Assembly (NCBI GenBank): GCA_025463365.1
Contig: JAOBWM010000172.1
Span: forward strand, 1 to 37,682
Direction of reading: 5' to 3'
DNA from: Acidimicrobiales bacterium
GTDB lineage: Bacteria; Actinomycetota; Acidimicrobiia; Acidimicrobiales; Iamiaceae
Length of the DNA: 37,682 nt
Both the position numbers and the translations under genes were made by a program. Of this stretch, positions 26,020 to 33,307 are shown piece by piece. The notes below the pieces were generated by a model. It was given only the letters and a program-made list of their open reading frames with translations, made no database searches and had not been told where the DNA came from. The number at the start of each line of letters is the position of its first letter. Within the stretch, counting starts at the first letter, position 1.

Positions 26020-26077
26020 CTCGGTGACGCTACCGGCGCGCCGTTGCCGAAGCAGGGATCGCTCGGCGTCGTCGCGG

Positions 26078-26083
26078 TAGGTT
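26078..26083 (+). promoter_or_regulatory. Putative -10 box with leader and Shine-Dalgarno
   Basis: TAGGTT, followed by about 34 nt to the GTG at 26118 with AAGGGG at 26106-26111 as ribosome-binding site. It contrasts with the leaderless starts elsewhere and with the divergent DUF2817 gene. Confidence 0.4.
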
Positions 26084-26117
26084 CGGCCCCCGCAGGACTC
26101 GCAGCAAGGGGACGCGC

Positions 26118-27848
26118 GTGGCACACGATCTGGTGATCAGGGGCGGCTCGGTCGTGGACGGGACCGGCGCACCGGCCCGGACGGCGGACGTCGCCATCGA
26201 CGACGGGGTCGTCTCCGAGGTCGGCCGGGTGGACGGTCGGGGCACGACCGAGGTCGATGCGGACGGTGCGCTCGTCGCCCCCGGCTGGGTCGACATCCAC
26301 AGCCACTACGACGGCCAGGCCACCTGGGACGAGGAGCTGGCCCCCAGCTCGTGGCACGGCGTCACGACCCTCGTCATGGGCAACTGCGGTGTGGGCTTCG
26401 CGCCCGCCCGCCCCGACCGCCGGGACTGGCTGATCGGCTTGATGGAGGGAGTCGAGGACATCCCCGGGTCCGCCCTCGCCGAGGGGATCACCTGGGAGTG
26501 GGAGACGTTCCCCGAGTACCTCGACGCCCTCGATCGCAAGCGCTGGACGGTCGACCTCGGGACCCAGGTGGCCCACGGCGCGGTTCGGGCCTACGTGATG
26601 GGCGAGCGCGGCGCCCGCAACGAGGCAGCCACCCCCGAGGACATCGAGGCGATGGCCGAGGTGGTCCGGGCCGCGATCGTCGCCGGGGCCTTGGGGTTCT
26701 CGACGAGCCGCACCATCGCCCACCGCGCCATCGACGGCGAGCCGGTGCCCGGGACCTACGCCGCCGAGGACGAGCTCTTCGGCATCGGTGCGGTGCTGGG
26801 CGAGCTCGGCACCGGCGTGTTCGAGCTGGCCCCCACGGGGGTGGCCGGCGAGGACGTGGTGGCCCCGATGCGCGAGGTCGAGTGGATGCGGCGGCTCGCC
26901 AAGGCCGTGGGCCGACCGGTCACGTTCGCCCTGCTGCAGGTCGATCCGGCTCCTGGACTGTGGCGGGAGATGATGGATGAGTCGGCGGCCGCCTTCGCCG
27001 AAGGGGTCGCGCTCGTGCCGCAGGTGGCCGGCCGCCCGACCGGGCTCCTCTCGGGGTTCGAGACGACGTTCTGCTTCCTCGACGCCGTTCCGGCCTACCA
27101 GGCGATCGCCGGGCGCTCGCTCCAGGAGAAGGTCGCCTACCTCCGGACTGCCGAAGGCCGGGACGCGGTCGTCGGCTGGGATCCCGATCCCGCCACCGCC
27201 GCGCAGCTCGCCCATGCCGCCCTGAGCACCTACCTGCTCGGCGATCCGCCCGACTACGAACCGGGCCCGGAGGCGACGCTGACCGCGGTGGCGGCGCGCG
27301 AGGGTCGGTCGCTGGTGGAGGTCGCCCTGGACGCCATGCTCGCCGACGGTGGTCGCGGGCTGCTCTACCTGCCGATCCTCAACTACAGCGACGGCCACTC
27401 CGATGCGACGCGGGAGATGATCCTCCATCCCGCCGCCGTCCTCGGCCTGGCCGATGGCGGCGCCCACGTCGGCACGATCTGCGATGCCTCGATGCCCACG
27501 TGGATGCTCACGCACTGGGTGCGCGATCGCACCCGCGGCGAACGGCTCCCGCTCGAGCTCGTCGTGCAGCGCCAGACCCGCGACACCGCCCGCCTCTACG
27601 GGCTGGGCGACCGCGGCGTGCTCGTCCCCGGTGCGGTGGGCGACGCCAACGTGATCGACCTCGACCGGCTCCGCCTCGGCGTGCCCCGCGTGCACGCCGA
27701 CCTTCCGGCCGGCGGCCGTCGCCTCCTGCAGGACGCGACCGGCTACGTCGCCACGGTGAAGTCGGGTGCAGTGACGTTCCGCGACGGCAAGGCAACCGGC
27801 GAGCTCCCGGGCCGCCTCCTTCGCGGTCCCCGACCACCGGTCGCCTGA
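26118..27848 (+). CDS. D-aminoacylase-type amidohydrolase (N-acyl-D-amino-acid deacylase family)
   Basis: This 576-residue metal-dependent hydrolase has LVIRGGSVVDGTGAPA at the start, the first metal His pair in GWVDIHSHYDGQATWD (about 58), the metal-ligand Cys region in VMGNCGVGFAPARP (about 88), FSTSRTIAHRAIDGEPVPG, and the catalytic Asp in LADGGAHVGTICDASMPTW (about 445). These blocks are typical of the family annotated as N-acyl-D-amino-acid deacylase/D-aminoacylase. Many members have unrelated true substrates, so the substrate is open. GTG 26118 is supported by AAGGGG 6 nt upstream. It ends 10 bp from the convergent Fic gene. Confidence 0.9.
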   Translation: MAHDLVIRGGSVVDGTGAPARTADVAIDDGVVSEVGRVDGRGTTEVDADGALVAPGWVDIHSHYDGQATWDEELAPSSWHGVTTLVMGNCGVGFAPARPDRRDWLIGLMEGVEDIPGSALAEGITWEWETFPEYLDALDRKRWTVDLGTQVAHGAVRAYVMGERGARNEAATPEDIEAMAEVVRAAIVAGALGFSTSRTIAHRAIDGEPVPGTYAAEDELFGIGAVLGELGTGVFELAPTGVAGEDVVAPMREVEWMRRLAKAVGRPVTFALLQVDPAPGLWREMMDESAAAFAEGVALVPQVAGRPTGLLSGFETTFCFLDAVPAYQAIAGRSLQEKVAYLRTAEGRDAVVGWDPDPATAAQLAHAALSTYLLGDPPDYEPGPEATLTAVAAREGRSLVEVALDAMLADGGRGLLYLPILNYSDGHSDATREMILHPAAVLGLADGGAHVGTICDASMPTWMLTHWVRDRTRGERLPLELVVQRQTRDTARLYGLGDRGVLVPGAVGDANVIDLDRLRLGVPRVHADLPAGGRRLLQDATGYVATVKSGAVTFRDGKATGELPGRLLRGPRPPVA

Positions 27849-27858
27849 GCTGCTGCCA

Positions 27859-29145
27859 TCAGGTGCCCTTGACGCGTCGGCCAGCGCGCTGAGCGAAGTG
27901 GTCGAGCGCGTCGAGGACTTCGGTGGCGGCCCACTTGCGGTTGCGGTGGTTGCCGCTCACCTTGGCCAGCACGCCGGCCTCGACGAGAACCTCGATCGCG
28001 CCGTTCGCGCTCGGAGCGCTCACCCCGAGCTCGCGCTGCAGGGTAGGACTGTCGACGACGGGCTGGCGCACGAGCCGGTCCGCCACCCGCCACGCTGTCG
28101 CGCCTCGCCGTGATCGGACCCGCTCGTCCCAACTCGCCCTGATGGCTTCGAGATCGCTCACGAGTCGGCGCCCGTTCGCGACAGCCAGGAACGAGGCGTT
28201 GGCCATCTGCTCCACGATCTCGGCGGGGCGACCCGCGCGGTAGGCGGTCAATGCCTCGAAGTAGGCGTCGGTGTCAGTGAGCAGGCCCGCCGAAACGGGG
28301 ACCGTGACGTTGCGCGTGAGCCGCTTCGAACGCAACACGGCGTGCACGAGCGACCGGCCGGTGCGACCGTTCCCATCGGGGAACGGGTGGATGGTCTCGA
28401 ACTGGGCGTGGGCGACCGCCGTCTGGGCGAGCGCGGGCAGATCGTCTCGTCGCAGGAACTTCACGAGATCGGCCATGGCTGCCGGGACGCGCTCGTGATG
28501 GGGTGGAACGAAGTCCGCCCCATGCGGCCCGTAGTTGTTGCCCTTGATCCAGACCTGCTCGTTGCGCCAGTGCCCGGTCCACTCCGGATGGCGTTGGCCG
28601 AGCAGGGCCTCTTGCATGTCGATGATCGCCTGCTCGTCCAAGTGGTCGGCGAGCCTGATGGCGGCCTCCATCGACCTGGTGTTGGCGACGATCAGGTTGG
28701 CGTTGTGCTTGGACGGGTCTCCCAGCTCAGCGAGCGCGATGGCTTTGGCCGAAGCGGTCAGTTGCTCGATGCGGGAGGACGCGGCGGACTCTGAGCGCAG
28801 CAGCAGCGCGGAGAAGGGGGCAAGCTCGGACCCGAGCTCGGCGTCGAACCGTGCGATCTCGACCGAAGCCTCCTCGGCCAAGGCTGCGATGTCATCGCTG
28901 ATGCCGAGGTCTTCGACCGCCGCGAGGGGCTTCGGGATCGCAGCCAGGTAGGGCCCGGCGTGCTCCCGGAGGTACCTCCTGGGCACGAGCGACGGATCGC
29001 TCGGCCTCCAGGGCCGCTCCTCGTACGAGACGGCCGACCACCCGGGGTCCTCAGAATCACGGGGGCTCGCACCGGCCTCGGGGTCCCCCGAAGACGTGGA
29101 GTGGCCGTCGGCGGCAGTTCCTCGTAGATGTCGCGCTTGGTTCAC
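27859..29145 (-). CDS. Fic-family protein (class II) with C-terminal winged helix
   Basis: This 428-residue protein has the Fic motif ETIHPFPDGNGRTGRSL (about 246-262), complete with catalytic His and the GNGR phosphate-binding loop, so it can probably transfer AMP (or another phosphate-linked group) to a target hydroxyl. An N-terminal inhibitory helix is visible as SAASSRIEQLTAS (about 122-134): the inhibitory Glu is present but the usual following Gly/Asn is Gln. The C-terminus (SPTLQRELGVSAPSANGAIE, LVEAGVLAKVSGNHRNRKW) is a winged helix, common in Fic proteins that regulate their own transcription. Starts GTG 29145 and TTG 29151 are both open; TAAGAT on the coding strand (plus 29154-29159) lies 8 nt before the GTG and favours it. 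No antitoxin gene is adjacent. Confidence 0.9.
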   Translation of the reverse strand: MNQARHLRGTAADGHSTSSGDPEAGASPRDSEDPGWSAVSYEERPWRPSDPSLVPRRYLREHAGPYLAAIPKPLAAVEDLGISDDIAALAEEASVEIARFDAELGSELAPFSALLLRSESAASSRIEQLTASAKAIALAELGDPSKHNANLIVANTRSMEAAIRLADHLDEQAIIDMQEALLGQRHPEWTGHWRNEQVWIKGNNYGPHGADFVPPHHERVPAAMADLVKFLRRDDLPALAQTAVAHAQFETIHPFPDGNGRTGRSLVHAVLRSKRLTRNVTVPVSAGLLTDTDAYFEALTAYRAGRPAEIVEQMANASFLAVANGRRLVSDLEAIRASWDERVRSRRGATAWRVADRLVRQPVVDSPTLQRELGVSAPSANGAIEVLVEAGVLAKVSGNHRNRKWAATEVLDALDHFAQRAGRRVKGT

Positions 29146-29155
29146 GACCAATCAT

Positions 29156-29189
29156 CTTAGTAAGGGTTATGGGCAGAAGCTTTACTTAG
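29156..29189. promoter_or_regulatory. AT-rich inverted repeat upstream of the Fic gene
   Basis: CTTAGTAAGG (29156-29165) and CTTTACTTAG (29180-29189) are inverted copies with 8 of 10 positions pairing and a 14-bp spacer. The first contains the palindrome CTTAGTAAG and overlaps the putative Fic -10. This island is the most AT-rich spot for kilobases around and may be the operator for the Fic winged helix. Confidence 0.45.
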
Positions 29190-29247
29190 GGCGCCGCGGC
29201 GGCCACGCTTGTCGGGACCCTCGTTCACCCCACCCTCGGGAGCACTC

Positions 29248-30090
29248 GTGCGCCGCCTCGCTTGCCTCATCACGTTCGTCGCGATCACCGTCGCTGCCCT
29301 GGCGGGGTGCAGCTCGTCGGGGAGCGACGGGGCCGCCCGGTCGGACGGAGGGAAGACGGGGTCGACCACGACGGTCATCGCCAAGACCGGCCCCGTGCCG
29401 ATCTCGATCCTCGTGAGCAACGACGACGGGTACCAGGCCGATGGGATCGACACCCTCGTCGAAGCACTCCGCAAGGTCGACGGCGTGACGGTCACCGTCG
29501 TGGCCCCGCTCACCCAGCAGAGCGGCCAGGGCGGCAAGACCACGGCGGGCAAGCTCGCCGTCACCGACGTGAAGCTGAAGAGCGGGTATGCCGCAAAGGC
29601 GGTCGACGGCCATCCGGCCGACGCGATCCGCGTGGCCGTCGACGAGCTCGGGATCCGGCCGGACGTGGTGATCAGCGGCATCAACGAAGGCCAGAACCTC
29701 GGTCCGGCCGTGAACCTGTCGGGCACGGTGGGGGCAGCGCGAGCCGCGGCAGCCCGGAAGATCCCCGCCCTCGCCACCAGTGCCGGAAACGGCGCGCCCT
29801 CGGATTACGCCGCCTCGGTGCCGTTCGTGCTCGACTGGCTCGACGAGCACCGAGCCGCGCTGTCGGCCGGCACGGGCCCGGTCACCATCGAGAACCTCAA
29901 CGTGCCCACCTGTTCGACCGGCCGGGTGCGGGGGCTCGCCGAGGTGCCGGCGCAGCTTGGCGGCGACGTGCTCGCGGCGCTCGGACGCGGCGATTGCGGC
30001 TCGAAGGTGCCGCTGGCCGGCCTCCACGACGACGTTGCCGCGTTCCTCGCCGGCTACGCCACCCTGGACCAGATCCCAAACACCGCCTGA
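29248..30090 (+). CDS. SurE-like 5'/3'-nucleotidase with lipoprotein signal peptide
   Basis: This 280-residue protein has the SurE phosphatase fold: metal-site ILVSNDDGYQADGI (about 53-66), then VTVVAPLTQQSGQGG, VDGHPADAIRVAVDELG and DVVISGINEGQNLG (about 141-154) followed by LSGTVGAARAAA. SurE enzymes dephosphorylate nucleotides and are normally cytosolic. Here the N-terminus (LACLITFVAITVAALAGC) is a lipoprotein signal with Cys at 21, followed by a Ser/Gly/Thr-rich linker, so the protein should be outside the membrane. The usual C-terminal part is short and divergent. I chose GTG 29248 because GGGAG stands 5-6 nt upstream, and the extra residues from 29209 would spoil the signal peptide. 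It is divergent from Fic, and the PAS-EAL gene follows after 93 bp. Confidence 0.9.
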   Translation: MRRLACLITFVAITVAALAGCSSSGSDGAARSDGGKTGSTTTVIAKTGPVPISILVSNDDGYQADGIDTLVEALRKVDGVTVTVVAPLTQQSGQGGKTTAGKLAVTDVKLKSGYAAKAVDGHPADAIRVAVDELGIRPDVVISGINEGQNLGPAVNLSGTVGAARAAAARKIPALATSAGNGAPSDYAASVPFVLDWLDEHRAALSAGTGPVTIENLNVPTCSTGRVRGLAEVPAQLGGDVLAALGRGDCGSKVPLAGLHDDVAAFLAGYATLDQIPNTA

Positions 30091-30183
30091 GCGGGACCCC
30101 TCCCGCGGGGAGATCGCCACGGAACGCGGTGGGAATCTCACGTTCGGCGTTTGCAAACCGGGTGATTTGGGCACTTTGGTGAC

Positions 30184-31902
30184 ATGTCACGGACGCGGGT
30201 GCCCGGTCGAGATCTCCAGGAACAGCTCGACCTCACGGAGGAGGCGCTCCTCGAATCCGAGCGGCGGTACCGGCTGCTCGCGGCCAACGGGACCGACATG
30301 GTGCTGCGGGCGACCATGGATGGCCTCATCACCTACGTCTCGCCGTCGGTCACCGACGTGCTCGGGCTCGATGCCCGGGACCTGATCGACACGCCGGCGA
30401 TCGACCTGATCCATCCCGACGACCAAGCCCGCGCCCTCGCCGCCATGGGCGAGCCGCTGTCGTTGCGGAGCGCCGAGCCGTCGCGGTTCATCTGCCGATC
30501 GAAGGGTGCGGGTGGGAGGTGGATCTGGACCGAGACGTCGACTCGGCCCATCATCGACCGGGCCTCGGGTGAGTTCGTCGAGATGCAGAGCTCGATCCGC
30601 GACATCACCGAGGAGGTCGAGGCCCGCAACCAGCTCTGGCGCAGCGAACAGCGGTTCCGTGCCGCGGTGGCCAGCTCACCGTCGCCGATCGCGGTCGCCG
30701 GCCTCGACCACCACGTCGTGGTCGTGAACCGGGCCATGGCGGCCTTCCTCGGCTGCGAGGCCACCGCCCTCGAGGGCACGGACTGGCGGACGTGGGTCGA
30801 CGACGCCGATCGACTGCTCCACGTCCCCGGCAACGTCTTGAGCGCCGCGGCGCAGGTGGGCCATCCGCTCGACCTCCGCTTCCCCCGGGCCGACGGCCCG
30901 GTCCGCTGGGGCCGCGTCACCGTGTCAGCCCTCGATCCCGATCCCGACCCCGCCGCCCCCGAAGGCTGGCTGATCCAGATCCAAGACGTCACCGGCGAGC
31001 GCCGCCGGAGCGAGCTGGTCGAACGCCACAAGCTCACCGACGGCCTGGCTGCTCGGCTCCGGCGCCAGCACACCGATGCACTGGTCGGCGATGCCCTGCG
31101 GTGGGGATGGCTGCGCCTCTACTACCAGCCCATCGTCGACCTGGCCTCCGGGCGGGTGGTCGGCCACGAAGCGCTCCTCCGCATCGACCACCCCACCGAT
31201 GGCGTCTTGATGCCGGGGTCGTTCCTTGGGTTCGCCGAGGACAGCGACGTGATGTTGCCGCTCGGCCGCTGGGTGATCGAGGAGGCCGTCCGGCGGACGG
31301 GCATCCGGTGGGCCAGCGGGCTCGAGACCTGGGTGGCCGTCAACGTCGCCGGCGCCCAGCTGATCGCCGACGACCTCACCGGGGTCGTCGGGCCGGCGCT
31401 GGCTGCGGCGGGGCTTCCTGCCGCGGCTCTGCACATCGAGGTCACCGAGAGCACGGACCTGCTGCCCGAGGGACGGGGACGAGCCGAGGTGACTCGGCTG
31501 CACGCCCTGGGTTGTCCCATCTGGCTCGACGACTTCGGAACCGGCTTCTCCTCGTTCAGCTACATCCGGTTGCTGCCCGTCAGCGGGCTCAAGCTGGACC
31601 GCAGCTTCGTGACCGAGGTGGGCGAGGTGCCGGCTTCGACCGCGATCATCGCCTCGACGGTCACCCTGGCGCGAGCCCTCGGACTGGAGGTCGTGGCCGA
31701 AGGCGTCGAGAGCGACCGCCAGGCGGCCGAGCTGGTGGCGATGGGATGTGATGCCGCCCAGGGCTTCCTCTACGGCCGGGCCGAGCCGGACCCGTTGCTC
31801 GCGGTCGGCGTCGGTCAGTACGGCCAGGGGAACGGCGACCAGTCTGCCGGGCGCTTCTCGAGGAACGAGTCCCTGCCCTCGGCGGCTTCGTCGGTCCCGT
31901 AG
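30184..31902 (+). CDS. PAS-PAS-EAL cyclic-di-GMP phosphodiesterase
   Basis: This 572-residue soluble signalling protein has two PAS domains, about 25-140 (LITYVSPSVTDVLGLDA, PC motif SIRDITEEVEARNQL) and 150-270 (AVNR-type core VVVVNRAMAAFLGCE, IQIQDVTGERRR). A C-terminal EAL domain spans about 300-545. Its catalytic set looks complete: GHEALLRI (about 328), VAVNVAG, IEVTES, IWLDDFGTGFSSFSYI (about 446), LKLDRSF, VVAEGVES (about 504) and AAQGFLYGR. No GGDEF domain is present, so it should degrade c-di-GMP in response to a PAS-sensed cue. No transmembrane segment is visible. It begins near a GTGACATGTCAC palindrome spanning the start codon. The last 88 nt overlap the 3' end of convergent menB. 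Confidence 0.93.
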   Translation: MSRTRVPGRDLQEQLDLTEEALLESERRYRLLAANGTDMVLRATMDGLITYVSPSVTDVLGLDARDLIDTPAIDLIHPDDQARALAAMGEPLSLRSAEPSRFICRSKGAGGRWIWTETSTRPIIDRASGEFVEMQSSIRDITEEVEARNQLWRSEQRFRAAVASSPSPIAVAGLDHHVVVVNRAMAAFLGCEATALEGTDWRTWVDDADRLLHVPGNVLSAAAQVGHPLDLRFPRADGPVRWGRVTVSALDPDPDPAAPEGWLIQIQDVTGERRRSELVERHKLTDGLAARLRRQHTDALVGDALRWGWLRLYYQPIVDLASGRVVGHEALLRIDHPTDGVLMPGSFLGFAEDSDVMLPLGRWVIEEAVRRTGIRWASGLETWVAVNVAGAQLIADDLTGVVGPALAAAGLPAAALHIEVTESTDLLPEGRGRAEVTRLHALGCPIWLDDFGTGFSSFSYIRLLPVSGLKLDRSFVTEVGEVPASTAIIASTVTLARALGLEVVAEGVESDRQAAELVAMGCDAAQGFLYGRAEPDPLLAVGVGQYGQGNGDQSAGRFSRNESLPSAASSVP

Positions 31903-32738
31903 GCGAGGCGGGTGGCCTCGCCCGCGAACACCTGCTGGCCGACGAGGCCGTCGTCGATCAGGTTGAACGAGAACTTCAGCATCCGCTGCGCCGTGGGGCT
32001 CTTGCCCATGATCTTGCGGGCCCACTCCAGCCCGACGACCTCGAGCTGGTCGTGGTCGACGACCGCGTTCACCATGCCCATGCGGTGCGCGTCCTCGGCG
32101 GTGTAGGTGTCGCCCAGGAAGAAGATCTCACGGGCGAACTTCTGGCCCACCTGGCGGGCGAGGTAGGCCGACCCGAAGCCGCCGTCGAAGCTGGCCACGT
32201 CCGCATCGGTCTGGCGGAAGCGGGCGTGCTCGCGGCTGGCGATGGTGAGGTCGGCGACCACGTGGAGGCTGTGCCCGCCGCCGGCAGCCCAGCCTGGTAC
32301 GAGGCACACCACGATCTTGGGCATCGTGCGGATCAGCCGCTGGACCTCGAGGATGTGCAGCCGACCGGAGCGGGCCGGGTCGATGCTCTCGGCGGTGTCG
32401 CCCTCGGCGTAGCGGTAGCCGTCCTTGCCCCGGATGCGCTGGTCGCCGCCCGAGCAGAACGCCCAGCCGCCGTCCTTGGGCGAAGGCCCGTTGCCGGTGA
32501 GGAGCACGCACCCGACGTCGCTCGACTGCCGGGCGTGGTCGAGGACCCTGTACAGCTCGTCGACGGTGGAGGGACGGAACGCGTTGCGGATCTCCGGGCG
32601 GTCGAAGGCCACGCGCACGGCGCCCAGCCCGACGGCGCGGTGGTAGGTGATGTCGGTGAGGCCCTCGAAGCCGGCGACGGGCTCCCAGGCGGTCGGGTCG
32701 AAGATCTCCGAGACGGTGGGAGGGGAGGTGGTGCTCAC
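31815..32738 (-). CDS. menB: 1,4-dihydroxy-2-naphthoyl-CoA synthase
   Basis: This 307-residue crotonase-family enzyme closes the second ring of menaquinone from o-succinylbenzoyl-CoA. Diagnostic blocks are WAFCSGGDQRIRG, GWAAGGGHSLHVVADLTIAS, RQTDADVASFDGGFGSAYLA and the C-terminal FLEKRPADWSPFPWPY. The QTDADV Asp (about 177) marks the bicarbonate-independent type, as in Mycobacterium, rather than the Gly-containing E. coli type. No other men gene is in the window. The GTG at 32738 has TAGCCT on the coding strand (plus 32746-32751) 7 nt upstream. The SnoaL-like gene is divergent, 61 bp away, with a palindromic operator-like site between. The 3' end overlaps the PAS-EAL gene. Confidence 0.97.
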   Translation of the reverse strand: MSTTSPPTVSEIFDPTAWEPVAGFEGLTDITYHRAVGLGAVRVAFDRPEIRNAFRPSTVDELYRVLDHARQSSDVGCVLLTGNGPSPKDGGWAFCSGGDQRIRGKDGYRYAEGDTAESIDPARSGRLHILEVQRLIRTMPKIVVCLVPGWAAGGGHSLHVVADLTIASREHARFRQTDADVASFDGGFGSAYLARQVGQKFAREIFFLGDTYTAEDAHRMGMVNAVVDHDQLEVVGLEWARKIMGKSPTAQRMLKFSFNLIDDGLVGQQVFAGEATRLAYGTDEAAEGRDSFLEKRPADWSPFPWPY

Positions 32739-32773
32739 GGCGCCGAGGCTACCGACCGGACCTCGCGCACGGT

Positions 32774-32792
32774 TTCTGACGACATGTCAGAA
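32774..32792. promoter_or_regulatory. 19-bp palindrome between menB and SnoaL-like gene
   Basis: TTCTGAC (32774-32780) and GTCAGAA (32786-32792) pair perfectly around GACAT. It abuts CAGAAT (32788-32793), a -10-like box 6 nt before the SnoaL-like ATG, and lies about 23 bp upstream of the menB -10. The core TCTGACGACATGTCA is nearly the same as at 14396-14410. It looks like a repressor (perhaps TetR-type) operator. Confidence 0.55.
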
Positions 32793-32799
32793 TCCCGCC

Positions 32800-33267
32800 A
32801 TGGATGCCGACGACCTTGTGACCTTCCGCCAGCTCGAGGAGCTCAAGTACCGCTACGTGCGCGCCCTCGACACGAAGGATTGGGACGTGTTCGCGTCGTG
32901 CTTCACCGACGACGCCACCGCGGTCTACGGCGATCGGATCAGCTTCACCGGGCCCGACCAGATCGTCGACTACATGCGAACCAACCTCGGTACGAACATG
33001 ATCACGGTCCACCAGGTGCACCACCCCGAGTTCACCGTCGACGGCGATGCGGCCACCGGCCGCTGGTCGTTGATGGACCGCGTGATCATGACCGACTACC
33101 GCCTCCTGCTCGACGGGGCCTCCCTCTACGACGACCGCTACCGCCGCGGTTCGGACGGCGAGTGGCGCATCGCCCACACCGGCTACGTCCGTGTGTACGA
33201 ACAGATGGTCTCGTTCGACGATGTGCCGTCGTTCAACCTCACCGCCAACATGTGGAAGACCGCCTGA
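32800..33267 (+). CDS. SnoaL-like / NTF2-fold protein
   Basis: This 155-residue protein has the SnoaL/scytalone-dehydratase-like cone fold: FRQLEELKYRYVRALDTKDW, VFASCFTDDATAVYGD, VHQVHHPEFTVDGDAATGRW, then SLYDDRYRRGSDGEWRIAHT. The His pair in the middle and the Asp near DTKDWD are typical active-site positions. Members act as dehydratases, isomerases or small-ligand binders; the substrate is not deducible. I chose ATG 32800 over the upstream frame to 32647 because the latter would run into menB and across the palindrome, and because CAGAAT lies 6 nt before this ATG. It is divergent from menB and probably co-regulated through the shared palindrome; it ends 40 bp from convergent Ada-AlkA. Confidence 0.88.
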   Translation: MDADDLVTFRQLEELKYRYVRALDTKDWDVFASCFTDDATAVYGDRISFTGPDQIVDYMRTNLGTNMITVHQVHHPEFTVDGDAATGRWSLMDRVIMTDYRLLLDGASLYDDRYRRGSDGEWRIAHTGYVRVYEQMVSFDDVPSFNLTANMWKTA

Positions 33268-33307
33268 TCGCCGGCTCGAGGTGGGCAGCGTCACCGTCGC
33301 GTGCAGC

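Noticed and set aside
30179-30190. GTGACATGTCAC palindrome around the PAS-EAL start as an operator
   Set aside because: Perfect 12-bp palindromes are expected many times by chance in a window of this size and composition, and nothing else marks this one. The same holds for CCGTTGCAACGG at 22968-22979 and GTTTGCAAAC at 30149-30158.
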